From NCBI GenBank assembly GCA_964355365.1, contig CAYHEX010000010.1, positions 1 through 31,941 on the forward strand: DNA of 31,941 nucleotides, written 5' to 3'. The translations under genes and the position numbers were made by a program. This document shows positions 14,743-22,331 of the stretch, in pieces (position 1 is the stretch's first letter; the number at the start of each line of letters is the position of its first letter). The stretch comes from SCUN01 sp964355365 (GTDB lineage: Bacteria; Acidobacteriota; Vicinamibacteria; Vicinamibacterales; SCN-69-37). A model generated the notes under the pieces. It searched no databases. It saw only the letters and a list, made by a program, of their open reading frames with translations, and was not told the DNA's origin.

Positions 14743-16607
14743 TTGCCCCGGATCACATCCAGCACGGCCTCGCCGAGGTCATTGACCTTCTTTTCGCCGA
14801 AGCCGTAGATGTGGCGCATGGCCTCGATGTCGGCGGGCTTGAGGCGCGCCAGCTCGCGGAGCGTCGTGTCGTGGAAGATGACGTAGGGCGTCACGCCCCG
14901 TTCGCGCGCCACGCGCAGACGCAGCGCCCGCAGTTCTTCGAACAGGTCCTTGTCGACGCCGCTCCACGACTCGGTCTCCGTCTTCGACCGCTTCGGCAGC
15001 TTGCCTTTCTCGACCTTGCGCTGTCGCGCGAGGACCAGACCGGGTGCGACGGCAGGGTCCTTCAGCAACGCAACGCCCTCGGCCGTCATCATCAGGATCG
15101 GATACTCGCCTTCGGTCTGGATGAGGAAACCCTCGGCAATGAGCTGCTCGATGTAACCGCGCACCTCGTCAATCGATGCGTCCTTCAGCAGGCCGAACAC
15201 GCTCAGCAGGCTGTGGCCCCGCGAGATCACGGACTCTGTCTCTGCGCCACGCAGGACGTTGACTACGTGCAGGATGCCGAAACGCTGCTGCACTCTCGCC
15301 ACGCAGGACATGATCTTGCGCGCCAGGGTGACCGACTCGGGCATCTCCTCGAGTTCGCCGAGGCAGTAGTCGCACGCACCGCAGTCGTCTTTCGTCCACG
15401 TCTCGCCGAAGTAACTGACCAGCCGCTTGTGTCGGCAACCGACGCTCGACGCGTAGCGCTCCATGTCGCGAAGCAACGTCTTGCGCGCTTCGGACAGCTC
15501 GCCGTTGCGCTCGAGCATGACCTTCCATTTGAGGAAGTCCGCGCCCGACACGATCAGCACACACTCGGCCTCGAGCCCGTCGCGGCCCGCGCGACCAGAT
15601 TCCTGCTGATAGTGCTCGAGCGACTGCGGCGCCCCGGCGTGAATCACGAAGCGCACGTCCGAGCGATCGATGCCCATGCCGAACGCCACCGTCGCCACGA
15701 CGACGTCGATGTCTTCGTTGAGGAACTTGTCCTGATTCCGATGCCGCACCTCGTCGTCGAGGCCGGCATGATACGGCACCGCGCGGACTTTCTGTTCCAA
15801 CAACCAGTCGGACAGCGCCTCCACTTCCTTGCGGCTCTGGCAATAGACGATGCCCGACTGGCCCTTGTGGCGCGCGAGGATGTCCTGGAGCTGCTTCTTC
15901 AGCGTGGAGCGCGGCAGGACGCGATAGACCAGATTGGGACGGTCGAACGAACCGACGAGCTCCACCGGATCGCGCAGACCCATCTGCTCGATGATGTCGC
16001 GCCGCACCCGGCCGGTCGCCGTGGCGGTGTACGCGTGCAGGCTGATGTCGGGCCAGCGGTGACGCAGTTCCGCGAGTTGTCGATACTCCGGCCGGAAGTC
16101 GTGGCCCCACTGGCTGATGCAGTGCGCTTCGTCGACCGCAACGAAACTGAGCGGACGACGACCGACGAGATTCGTGAACCCGTCACTGCCCTCGCCCACC
16201 AGCCGCTCCGGCGCAACGTAGAGCAGGCTGTAGCGACCCTCGCGAATCCCTGCGGCGACCTCGGCCCGGACGCCGGGCTGCAGCGCCGAGTGATAGCAGG
16301 CCGCCGACACGCCGTTACCGACGAGCGTGTCGACCTGATCCTTCATCAGCGAGATCAACGGCGACACGACGACCGCCAGCCCCTCGCGCACGATCGCCGG
16401 GGCCTGAAAGCACAGCGACTTGCCCGCGCCCGTCGGCATCACGACGAGCGAGTCGCGATCGTCGAGGATGGCGCGCATGGCCTCTTCCTGCAGAGGCCTG
16501 AACGAGGTGTAGCCCCAGTAGCGTTCGAGAACGTCGGCGAGCGATTGCACGTGGTGTCTGATCGTACCTTGAGCCGATCCGCCCATGGACGTCGCATTGC
16601 AGGACAC
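14739..16607 (-). CDS. recQ: ATP-dependent DNA helicase RecQ
   Basis: The 622-residue protein has Walker A MPTGAGKS (residues 57-64), DEAH (159-162) followed by the RecQ loop CISQWGHDFRPEY, and motif VI ESGRAGRDG. The RQC zinc site shows CRHKRLVSYFGE, CGACDYC and related cysteines. A C-terminal HRDC domain (about residues 545-620) ends in GFGEKKVNDLGEAVLDVI. RecQ unwinds DNA 3'-5' in recombination repair. Length is typical. The longest frame uses GTG 16607; ATG 16586 is equally possible, as no clear ribosome site marks either. It follows the ADOP permease gene by 29 bp but is functionally unrelated. Confidence 0.95.
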   Translation of the reverse strand: MSCNATSMGGSAQGTIRHHVQSLADVLERYWGYTSFRPLQEEAMRAILDDRDSLVVMPTGAGKSLCFQAPAIVREGLAVVVSPLISLMKDQVDTLVGNGVSAACYHSALQPGVRAEVAAGIREGRYSLLYVAPERLVGEGSDGFTNLVGRRPLSFVAVDEAHCISQWGHDFRPEYRQLAELRHRWPDISLHAYTATATGRVRRDIIEQMGLRDPVELVGSFDRPNLVYRVLPRSTLKKQLQDILARHKGQSGIVYCQSRKEVEALSDWLLEQKVRAVPYHAGLDDEVRHRNQDKFLNEDIDVVVATVAFGMGIDRSDVRFVIHAGAPQSLEHYQQESGRAGRDGLEAECVLIVSGADFLKWKVMLERNGELSEARKTLLRDMERYASSVGCRHKRLVSYFGETWTKDDCGACDYCLGELEEMPESVTLARKIMSCVARVQQRFGILHVVNVLRGAETESVISRGHSLLSVFGLLKDASIDEVRGYIEQLIAEGFLIQTEGEYPILMMTAEGVALLKDPAVAPGLVLARQRKVEKGKLPKRSKTETESWSGVDKDLFEELRALRLRVARERGVTPYVIFHDTTLRELARLKPADIEAMRHIYGFGEKKVNDLGEAVLDVIRGK

Positions 16608-16636
16608 GCACGATTTCGAAGCCTCGCAGCCGCCTG

Positions 16637-19264
16637 CTAGTCGCGCAGCGTTCGTCCCGGCGTCTGCCTGAGAATCCGCCGAGCCGGAAGGTAGCTCGCC
16701 GTCATCGCTGCGATCAGCAGCGCCGCCGTCACGGTGGCCAGCACCACCGGATCGGCCGCGCTGACACTGAAGAGCAGGCTCTTGACGACACCCGTCAGCG
16801 CAAGCGCGAGGACGAGGCCGATCGCCGCGCCCACGCCGGCCAGCACGGCCCCGCGTTTCACGATCAGCGACACCAACGACACGGGCTCCGCGCCGAGCGC
16901 CATCCGAATGCCCATCTCACGTGTGCGCTGCGACACGGTGAACGCGATCAGCCCATACACGCCCAGCGTCGCCAACACCAACGCGGCGGCGCCGAAGGCG
17001 CTGATCAGCCAGAGGCTGAATCTCCGGTCACCGACCGCCGCATCGAACGCGCCGGTCACGGTGCGCATCCTCACTGGCACATCCGGATTCGCCTCGCGAA
17101 TGACCCGGCGCACGGTGTCAGTAAGCGCCGACGGATCCGGACCGCGAACAATCACCGTGAATTGCCCGGCCTGCCCGGGTCGTTGCCGGTACGACGCGTA
17201 GAGCGTCGGGCCGGGCGGCGCTTCCGGCGTCAGTTCGCGCACGTCGCCAACGACGCCCACGATCTGCAAGCCGCGCAGGTCGCCGTCCATGTTGCCGAAC
17301 TGAATGAAGCGGCCGAGCGGATCGCGGCCGGGCCACTGCGCGTCAGCGAGTGACTGGCTGATCACCGCCACCTGAGGCGCGTTCGGTGCGTCTCGCTCGT
17401 CGATCAGCCGTCCCTTGAGCAAGGGGATGCCCATCGTCGCAAAGTAACCAGCACTCGCGATGCGGTAGTTCGCGGAGCCGGTCCGGGACTTCAGCGACGG
17501 GTCCAGTGGGTTGAATCCCTCCATGCTCATGATTTCGTCGGCGCGCGACATCTCGATGAAGTTGCCGTTGGCGTACGACCCGCCACCAAGGGGAAAGTCG
17601 TTGATCAGACCAACATTGGTGACGCCCGGCAATGCCCGCAGCCGCTCGATCACGCCATCCTGAAACGCCACCTGCCGAGCAGCTGCCTGCTCCGACTCAT
17701 CGCCGGGCATCGTCATGTCCGCAACCAGGGCATCGTCCAGGCGAAAGCCCGGGTCGATGGCGAGGACGGCCGAGAGACTGCGACCGAGCAGGCCTGCGCC
17801 CACGAGCAGCACGAGCGTGAGCGCGACCTGCGTCACGATCAACAGCTCGCGGACGCGCATCTGCCGGCGAGAGGCCGATCCGGTGCGGGTGCTCTCGGCC
17901 AGCGTCTCGGCGATGCGCACGTGGCGGGTGCCGAGCGACGTGACAACGCCGAGCGCCGTGGCCGACAGCGTGGATACCGCGAATGCGAATGCCAGCGCGG
18001 GCCAACTGACGGTCACACTGTCGAGACGCTGCACCGACGCGGGGCCGACCGCAACAAACAGCCGGACCGCGAAGGCCGCGGCGACCAGTCCAAGAGCGCC
18101 GCCGGCCAGGCAGAGCACGAGCGTCTCGGCGAGCATCTGCCGGCCGATGCGGCCGGTGGTGGCGCCCAGCGCCAACTGCACCGCGAATTCGCGACGACGG
18201 GCCGCGGCGCGCGCGACCAACAGGTTCGACACGTTCGTACAGGCCACGACAAGCAGCAGCAATGCGGCGCCCAGCAGCAGTTGCAGCACCGGCTTGGATG
18301 TCGAGGTCACAACTTCGAGAATCGGCACGGCGGTCGCGTCGAACATCCAGGTCTCTTCGCCGTAGCGCGCCTTCAGCGCGCGCGACACGGCACTGATGTC
18401 CTCGCGCGCCGCCGCGAGCGTCACGCCGTCGGCCAGACGCGCAATCGGTTGGAAGTTGTGCGCCGTTCGGGACGCCGAGGGCCGATTTTGCTCGCGCGGC
18501 AGCCAAATGCCCGTGTCGATCGGGTAGTCAAACCCCTTCGGCATCACGCCGATGATCGAGTAGCGCTCGCCGCTGATCGTGATCTCATCGCCCTGGGCGC
18601 GCGCGCTGCCGCGCCACTTGTTCCAGAAGGGCCAGCTGACGATCGCGACCTTCGCAGCGCCTGGATGCTGCTCATCAGGCAGGAATGCGCGGCCGTTGTC
18701 CGGACCGACGCCCATCACGTCGAAGAAGCCCTTCGACACGCCGGACGTCTTCACCAGTTGAGGCTCATTCGCGCCCGACACAGGATTCCGGCCGTAGTTG
18801 CCGACCTCGACGAGCGCCTTGAAGCTGTGCGTGCCGTCGCGCCAGTCGTTGAAGTTCGGCTCCGACACATTGCCCCTGCCGCCCGTCTGGCCGAGTTGGT
18901 AGAGGCGCACGATGCGATCGGACTGCGGATACGGGAGCGGTTTCAGCAGGACACCGTCAAAGACGCTGAACATCGAGACGGCAGCGCCAACGCCGAGGCC
19001 GAACGTCAGGATGGCCGTCACCGCGAATGCCGGCACTCGCGCAAGTGTGCGGAAACTGATCCGCATGTCGCGCAGGAAGTCGCGCAGCAGGGCCCCACGA
19101 AACTCGTCGCGCGCGGCCTCCCGCGCCTGCTCGACGCCACCGAACTTGAGCAACGCGGCCCGCCGCGCCTCGTCCGGTGGCATGCCGCTCCGGATGTTCT
19201 TGGCCGTCTGCTGATCGATATGGAACGCAAATTCGTCCGAGAGCCGCTCGTCATGCTTCGACAT
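16637..19264 (-). CDS. ADOP-family ABC transporter permease (MacB/FtsX type)
   Basis: The 875-residue protein has the architecture of acidobacterial duplicated orphan permeases. A short N-terminal prefix domain (DERLSDEFAFHIDQQT to about residue 70) is followed by a first transmembrane helix near residues 78-105 and a MacB-like periplasmic core. Then come an FtsX domain with three helices, a second MacB core, and a C-terminal FtsX domain with the typical SQRTREMGIRMALGA motif. No ATP-binding domain is encoded nearby, which is normal for this orphan family. The partner ATPase and substrate are unknown. It lies nine bases after a padR gene, the usual ADOP arrangement, and is presumably controlled by it. 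Confidence 0.95.
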   Translation of the reverse strand: MSKHDERLSDEFAFHIDQQTAKNIRSGMPPDEARRAALLKFGGVEQAREAARDEFRGALLRDFLRDMRISFRTLARVPAFAVTAILTFGLGVGAAVSMFSVFDGVLLKPLPYPQSDRIVRLYQLGQTGGRGNVSEPNFNDWRDGTHSFKALVEVGNYGRNPVSGANEPQLVKTSGVSKGFFDVMGVGPDNGRAFLPDEQHPGAAKVAIVSWPFWNKWRGSARAQGDEITISGERYSIIGVMPKGFDYPIDTGIWLPREQNRPSASRTAHNFQPIARLADGVTLAAAREDISAVSRALKARYGEETWMFDATAVPILEVVTSTSKPVLQLLLGAALLLLVVACTNVSNLLVARAAARRREFAVQLALGATTGRIGRQMLAETLVLCLAGGALGLVAAAFAVRLFVAVGPASVQRLDSVTVSWPALAFAFAVSTLSATALGVVTSLGTRHVRIAETLAESTRTGSASRRQMRVRELLIVTQVALTLVLLVGAGLLGRSLSAVLAIDPGFRLDDALVADMTMPGDESEQAAARQVAFQDGVIERLRALPGVTNVGLINDFPLGGGSYANGNFIEMSRADEIMSMEGFNPLDPSLKSRTGSANYRIASAGYFATMGIPLLKGRLIDERDAPNAPQVAVISQSLADAQWPGRDPLGRFIQFGNMDGDLRGLQIVGVVGDVRELTPEAPPGPTLYASYRQRPGQAGQFTVIVRGPDPSALTDTVRRVIREANPDVPVRMRTVTGAFDAAVGDRRFSLWLISAFGAAALVLATLGVYGLIAFTVSQRTREMGIRMALGAEPVSLVSLIVKRGAVLAGVGAAIGLVLALALTGVVKSLLFSVSAADPVVLATVTAALLIAAMTASYLPARRILRQTPGRTLRD

Positions 19265-19273
19265 CGTGGCTCC

Positions 19274-19624
19274 TCAGGCTTCCGTGGCTTTGAGCACGAG
19301 GTTGATCGCGCGCGACATCCGCCGCCAGGCGTCGATCTCGCTGCTCAGGTGCCGGCGACCGGCGGCGGTCAGCCCGTAGTAGCGGGCGCGCCGGTTGTTC
19401 TCGGTGACGTCCCAGCGGGAGGCGATCAGGCCCTGACGCTCGAGGCGGTAGAGCGCTGGATACAGCGTGCCCTGGCCGACGCAGAGCACCTGCTCGGACC
19501 ACTGTTCGATGCGTTCGGTGATCCCCCAGCCGTGCATCGGCTCGAGCTGCAGCGCGCGCAGCACCAGCATGTCGAGGGTCCCTTGCAGAATGGACTCCGC
19601 ATCCTTCTCAATACGTCCAGCCAT
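19274..19624 (-). CDS. PadR-family transcriptional regulator
   Basis: The 116-residue protein is a winged helix-turn-helix PadR regulator: ILQGTLDMLVLRALQ, MHGWGITERI, GTLYPALYRLERQGLI (recognition region) and ARYYGLTAAGRRHL (wing). PadR proteins are mostly dimeric repressors. It precedes the ADOP permease by nine bases, so the pair is one operon. Upstream is a ribosome site AAGGAGA and a promoter embedded in a long imperfect dyad, which suggests autoregulation. The ligand is unknown. Confidence 0.95.
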   Translation of the reverse strand: MAGRIEKDAESILQGTLDMLVLRALQLEPMHGWGITERIEQWSEQVLCVGQGTLYPALYRLERQGLIASRWDVTENNRRARYYGLTAAGRRHLSSEIDAWRRMSRAINLVLKATEA

Positions 19625-19636
19625 ATGTCTCCTTGT

Positions 19637-19679
19637 GACGGTCCAAAGGAGCGTATGGTTGCTTCCTTTCGACCGTCAA
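19637..19679 (-). promoter_or_regulatory. padR-ADOP promoter with overlapping dyad operator
   Basis: Arms GACGGTCCAAAGGA (19637-19650) and TCCTTTCGACCGTC (19664-19677) match at 13 of 14 positions around a 13-bp centre. On the minus strand TTGACG (19679-19674) and ATACGC (19656-19651) are 17 bp apart, so the dyad covers the whole promoter. This is the expected place for PadR autorepression. Confidence 0.6.
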
Positions 19680-19719
19680 CAGGAGTGCGATTCCGGACAG
19701 GCCGCGCGGTCGGCGTGGA

Positions 19720-20286
19720 CTACTGGCGCTTGCGGCGGGTGATGCTGACGAGCTCTTTGCCGCCCGTGATGGTCTGACCGACCGTCAGGCCGACGATCTG
19801 GTAGCCGATGTCGCCGACTTCCGCGAGTTCCTTCTCCATCGTGCCGGTGCGGTTGGTGGCGAGCAGACGGTAGTTCCAGCCCGTCGCCGGGTGATCCTTG
19901 TCGAGTTCCATCACGATCACCACTTCGCGCCCGCCGAGCAGCGACTCGAACACCGTCTGGCCCTTGAACTCGAATCCGTCGTCGGCCGCGAGCTGCATTT
20001 CGCGCTGCATCGTGCTCGTGCGGCTCGTCGCGAGGAGTTTGTAGCGGAAGTGGCCCTTGCTGCCGGTGCGCGACATCACGCACACGCTCTCCTTGCCGCC
20101 GGCCGCCGTTTCCCCACCCATGACCGCCTGAAACCGGAACCCGGCGTCGGCCGCCTGATTCATTTCCTTTTCCATGGTCGACGTGCGTGTGGTGGACAGC
20201 ACTCGATATTCGACGGGCGTGGCTTGGGCGAGGACCGACGCGGACAGAGCAAGGCCGGCGGCAACAACGAGCGCAGCAAATCTCAT
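19720..20286 (-). CDS. Secreted protein with three copies of a ~45-residue module
   Basis: The 188-residue protein has a signal peptide (MRFAALVVAAGLALSASVLA) and then three clear repeats at about residues 27-71, 82-126 and 139-182. Each runs as YRLLATxRTxTMEKEM, AADxGF, xGGKExVxVM. The repeat period is 55-57 residues, and repeat 3 is the most divergent (AEVGDIGYQIVG). No catalytic motif is seen; a repeated small alpha/beta binding domain in the periplasm is plausible. It is the last gene of a leftward cluster, nine bases after the coiled-coil protein gene. I do not recognise a named family with certainty. Confidence 0.8.
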   Translation of the reverse strand: MRFAALVVAAGLALSASVLAQATPVEYRVLSTTRTSTMEKEMNQAADAGFRFQAVMGGETAAGGKESVCVMSRTGSKGHFRYKLLATSRTSTMQREMQLAADDGFEFKGQTVFESLLGGREVVIVMELDKDHPATGWNYRLLATNRTGTMEKELAEVGDIGYQIVGLTVGQTITGGKELVSITRRKRQ

Positions 20287-20295
20287 GCGGAGATT

Positions 20296-21090
20296 CTAAC
20301 CTCGTCGTCTCAGATCTTCACGCTCGCGGTCCAGCGCGCGGGTCTCGCTCTCGAGGCGGGCAACATCACTGGCGGCGCGCCGGGATTCGGAGAGAGCCTC
20401 GTGGAGCGCGGCCTCCGCGGCGGCTCTCACGCGGTCCGCGCGGTCGCACGTCGCCCGTGCCGCCAAGAGCGCCGCGACCAGCTTCGTCGACCGCGCGTCG
20501 AGCTCGCGCAGACGCGTCTTCGCCGCCTCGGCCGCTCGCTTCGCGGCCTCGGCCACGTCATCGGGTTTCGGCCTCGGCGGCGCGAAAGTGACGATCTCGG
20601 CCATGGCCTTGGACGACACGGCGCCCTTCATCAGCGCGCCAAAGGCACCGAAGCCGATCGGTGCGAGAGCCTTCGTTAACCGCCCTGGCTCACCGCCACC
20701 CGGCAACGCCTGCAACGTGTCGACGACCGACTTCATGGTGGCCGGAGTGGCCGGATCGCCGGCACGGGCGAGGATCGCCCGCGCCTGTTCGGCGGCGTCT
20801 TTCACCGTGGCGCCATGCTGCGACTCCAGCGTGCGCAGATCGACCTTCGTGCCCGTGAGCATCTGCGCATGCGCCGCACGCACGCGTTCGGACGCGCGGA
20901 TCAGCTTGTCGTAGACACGCCGCTCGCACCAATAGAGCTGGTTAACCGCCCATGCAGCCGCCGTGGGCTTGTCGAGCGACTTGATCGCGGCGCCTGTGCC
21001 CCCACGGGCCTTGGCCAGCGCATTGCGGGCCTCGGTGAACTCGCCGGGCAAGAGCTGATAGAGCCGCTCGAGTTCCGCGTCTCTGCCCAC
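20296..21090 (-). CDS. Conserved coiled-coil protein of unknown function
   Basis: The GTG at 21090 gives 264 residues and lies seven bases after the stop of the upstream gene. The N-terminal half (ELERLYQLLPGEFTEARNAL, then KPTAAAWAVNQLYW) has a pattern I have seen in uncharacterised proteins of actinobacteria and acidobacteria. The C-terminal ~90 residues are Ala/Arg/Glu-rich and strongly coiled-coil, ending LESETRALDREREDLRRRG. It has no signal peptide, so it is probably cytoplasmic. A longer frame starting at 21165 overlaps the neighbour and is less likely. Function is unknown. Confidence 0.75.
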   Translation of the reverse strand: MGRDAELERLYQLLPGEFTEARNALAKARGGTGAAIKSLDKPTAAAWAVNQLYWCERRVYDKLIRASERVRAAHAQMLTGTKVDLRTLESQHGATVKDAAEQARAILARAGDPATPATMKSVVDTLQALPGGGEPGRLTKALAPIGFGAFGALMKGAVSSKAMAEIVTFAPPRPKPDDVAEAAKRAAEAAKTRLRELDARSTKLVAALLAARATCDRADRVRAAAEAALHEALSESRRAASDVARLESETRALDREREDLRRRG

Positions 21091-21097
21091 GACCGCG

Positions 21098-21763
21098 CTA
21101 GCGCCCGGTCGCCGCGAAGCGCCGGAAGGCGGTGACCGAATCGGCCTTCGTCCACACGCCGACACCGCCGTTCACGTCCCGGTCGATGGTGTGGTGCACG
21201 CGGAAGGTGTCGTTCACCGTCGCGATGACGTCGCGGCCGGTCACGTTAACGGTGAGGGTGTGCCAGACACCGAGCGGCACCTGCTCGTGCAACTCGCCGT
21301 GCGCGAGCACGGTGCGCTCGCCCTTCTCGTACTTCCACAACGCGACGTTGCCATCCTTGGTGTTGTAGCGCGCGTAGAGGTACGAATGGTCGGGACGGAT
21401 ATTGAACGCGATGCCCGCCGTCTGGTCGGTCGCGCCGGCAATCAGCTTGAATTGCACGCTGATCGTTCCACTCGTCAGACCCCGCGCGGCCGGAGACGCC
21501 GCCAGCGGAAAAATCGTGGGTGAAGCAGCCGCTGTCAGAAACGTCGCGCCGTCCGCGGCGAAGTACTTCCGCGCGGATTCCTCAATCGGTTTCGGCGCGG
21601 CGGTGCCGTCGATCGTGAATGTTGCCTCGCTCGCTTCGGTGCCCGCCCGCCACAGCCCGATCAGCGGCACCAGGCTCGGACCGTCGGCGGTCGACTGCTC
21701 TGCCACGAGGCTTGGAACCACCAGAGACACAACGCCCAGAGCAGACAATATCAATTTGCGCAT
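21098..21763 (-). CDS. Secreted protein, probable concanavalin A-like (DUF1080/LamG) fold
   Basis: The 221-residue protein has a signal peptide (MRKLILSALGVVSLVVPSLVA). Its C-terminal ~120 residues show the jelly-roll strand pattern seen in LamG and DUF1080-like domains: GTISVQFKLIAG, AGIAFNIRPDHSYLYARYN, LGVWHTLTVNVTGRDVIATVND and GGVGVWTKADSVTAFRRF. Such domains often bind carbohydrates; no catalytic residues are visible. It is the first gene of a three-gene leftward cluster and divergent, by 24 bp, from the PepSY-TM gene. The fold call is moderate. Confidence 0.72.
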   Translation of the reverse strand: MRKLILSALGVVSLVVPSLVAEQSTADGPSLVPLIGLWRAGTEASEATFTIDGTAAPKPIEESARKYFAADGATFLTAAASPTIFPLAASPAARGLTSGTISVQFKLIAGATDQTAGIAFNIRPDHSYLYARYNTKDGNVALWKYEKGERTVLAHGELHEQVPLGVWHTLTVNVTGRDVIATVNDTFRVHHTIDRDVNGGVGVWTKADSVTAFRRFAATGR

Positions 21764-21787
21764 GGCGACAAGTTATCATCGTGGCAC

Positions 21788-22306
21788 ATGCGTCTCAACG
21801 TCCTCAATCGCAAGGTCCACTACTGGGCCAGCGCCATCATTGCGATTCCGCTGATCACCGTCGCCGTCACCGGCTGTCTGCTGCAGCTCAAGAAACACTG
21901 GACGTGGGTGCAGCCGCCCGAGACACGCGGCAGCGTCAAGGCGCCGACGATCGAACTGAGCCACGTGATGGCCTCACTCAAGGCGCATGCGCCGCTCAAC
22001 GTCACCGGCTGGCAGGACGTCAACCGGCTCGACGTCCGCCCCGACAAGGGCGTGGTCAAGGCGTGGCTGAAGTCCAACTGGGAAGCCCAGATCGATCTCG
22101 GCACCGGCGAGATTCTGCAAGTCGCCTATCGCCGCTCCGACTGGATCGAGTCGATCCACGACGGGTCGATTTTCGGCGACGGCGTGAAACTCGGCATCTT
22201 CCTCCCTGCCGCCGTCGGGCTCGTGCTGTTGTGGTGTGGCGGCGTGTGGATGTTCATCTACCCGATCCTCAACCGGCGCCGCGTGCGCCGGTTGAAGACC
22301 GCGTAG
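21788..22306 (+). CDS. PepSY-associated transmembrane protein
   Basis: The 172-residue protein begins with NRKVHYWASAIIAIPLITVAVTG, the first helix typical of PepSY-TM proteins, where the histidine is conserved. A PepSY-like extracytoplasmic part follows (VNRLDVRPDKGVVKAWLKS), then IESIHDGSIFGDGVKLGIFLP and a second helix with a basic C-terminus. PepSY-TM proteins are linked to iron uptake or reductase systems and to peptidase inhibition, but no such partner is adjacent. Two helices and this length suit the short single-PepSY form. It converges with the BNR-repeat gene. Confidence 0.85.
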   Translation: MRLNVLNRKVHYWASAIIAIPLITVAVTGCLLQLKKHWTWVQPPETRGSVKAPTIELSHVMASLKAHAPLNVTGWQDVNRLDVRPDKGVVKAWLKSNWEAQIDLGTGEILQVAYRRSDWIESIHDGSIFGDGVKLGIFLPAAVGLVLLWCGGVWMFIYPILNRRRVRRLKTA

Positions 22307-22331
22307 CCTGAACGCAGGACAGCCGTCCCGT

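Noticed and set aside
14811..16640. 609-codon plus-strand frame
   Set aside because: It is antisense to recQ along its whole length, a GC-skew shadow with no recognisable motif.
17921..19777. 618-codon plus-strand frame
   Set aside because: Antisense to the ADOP permease and padR; composition is Arg/Ala-rich with no domain.
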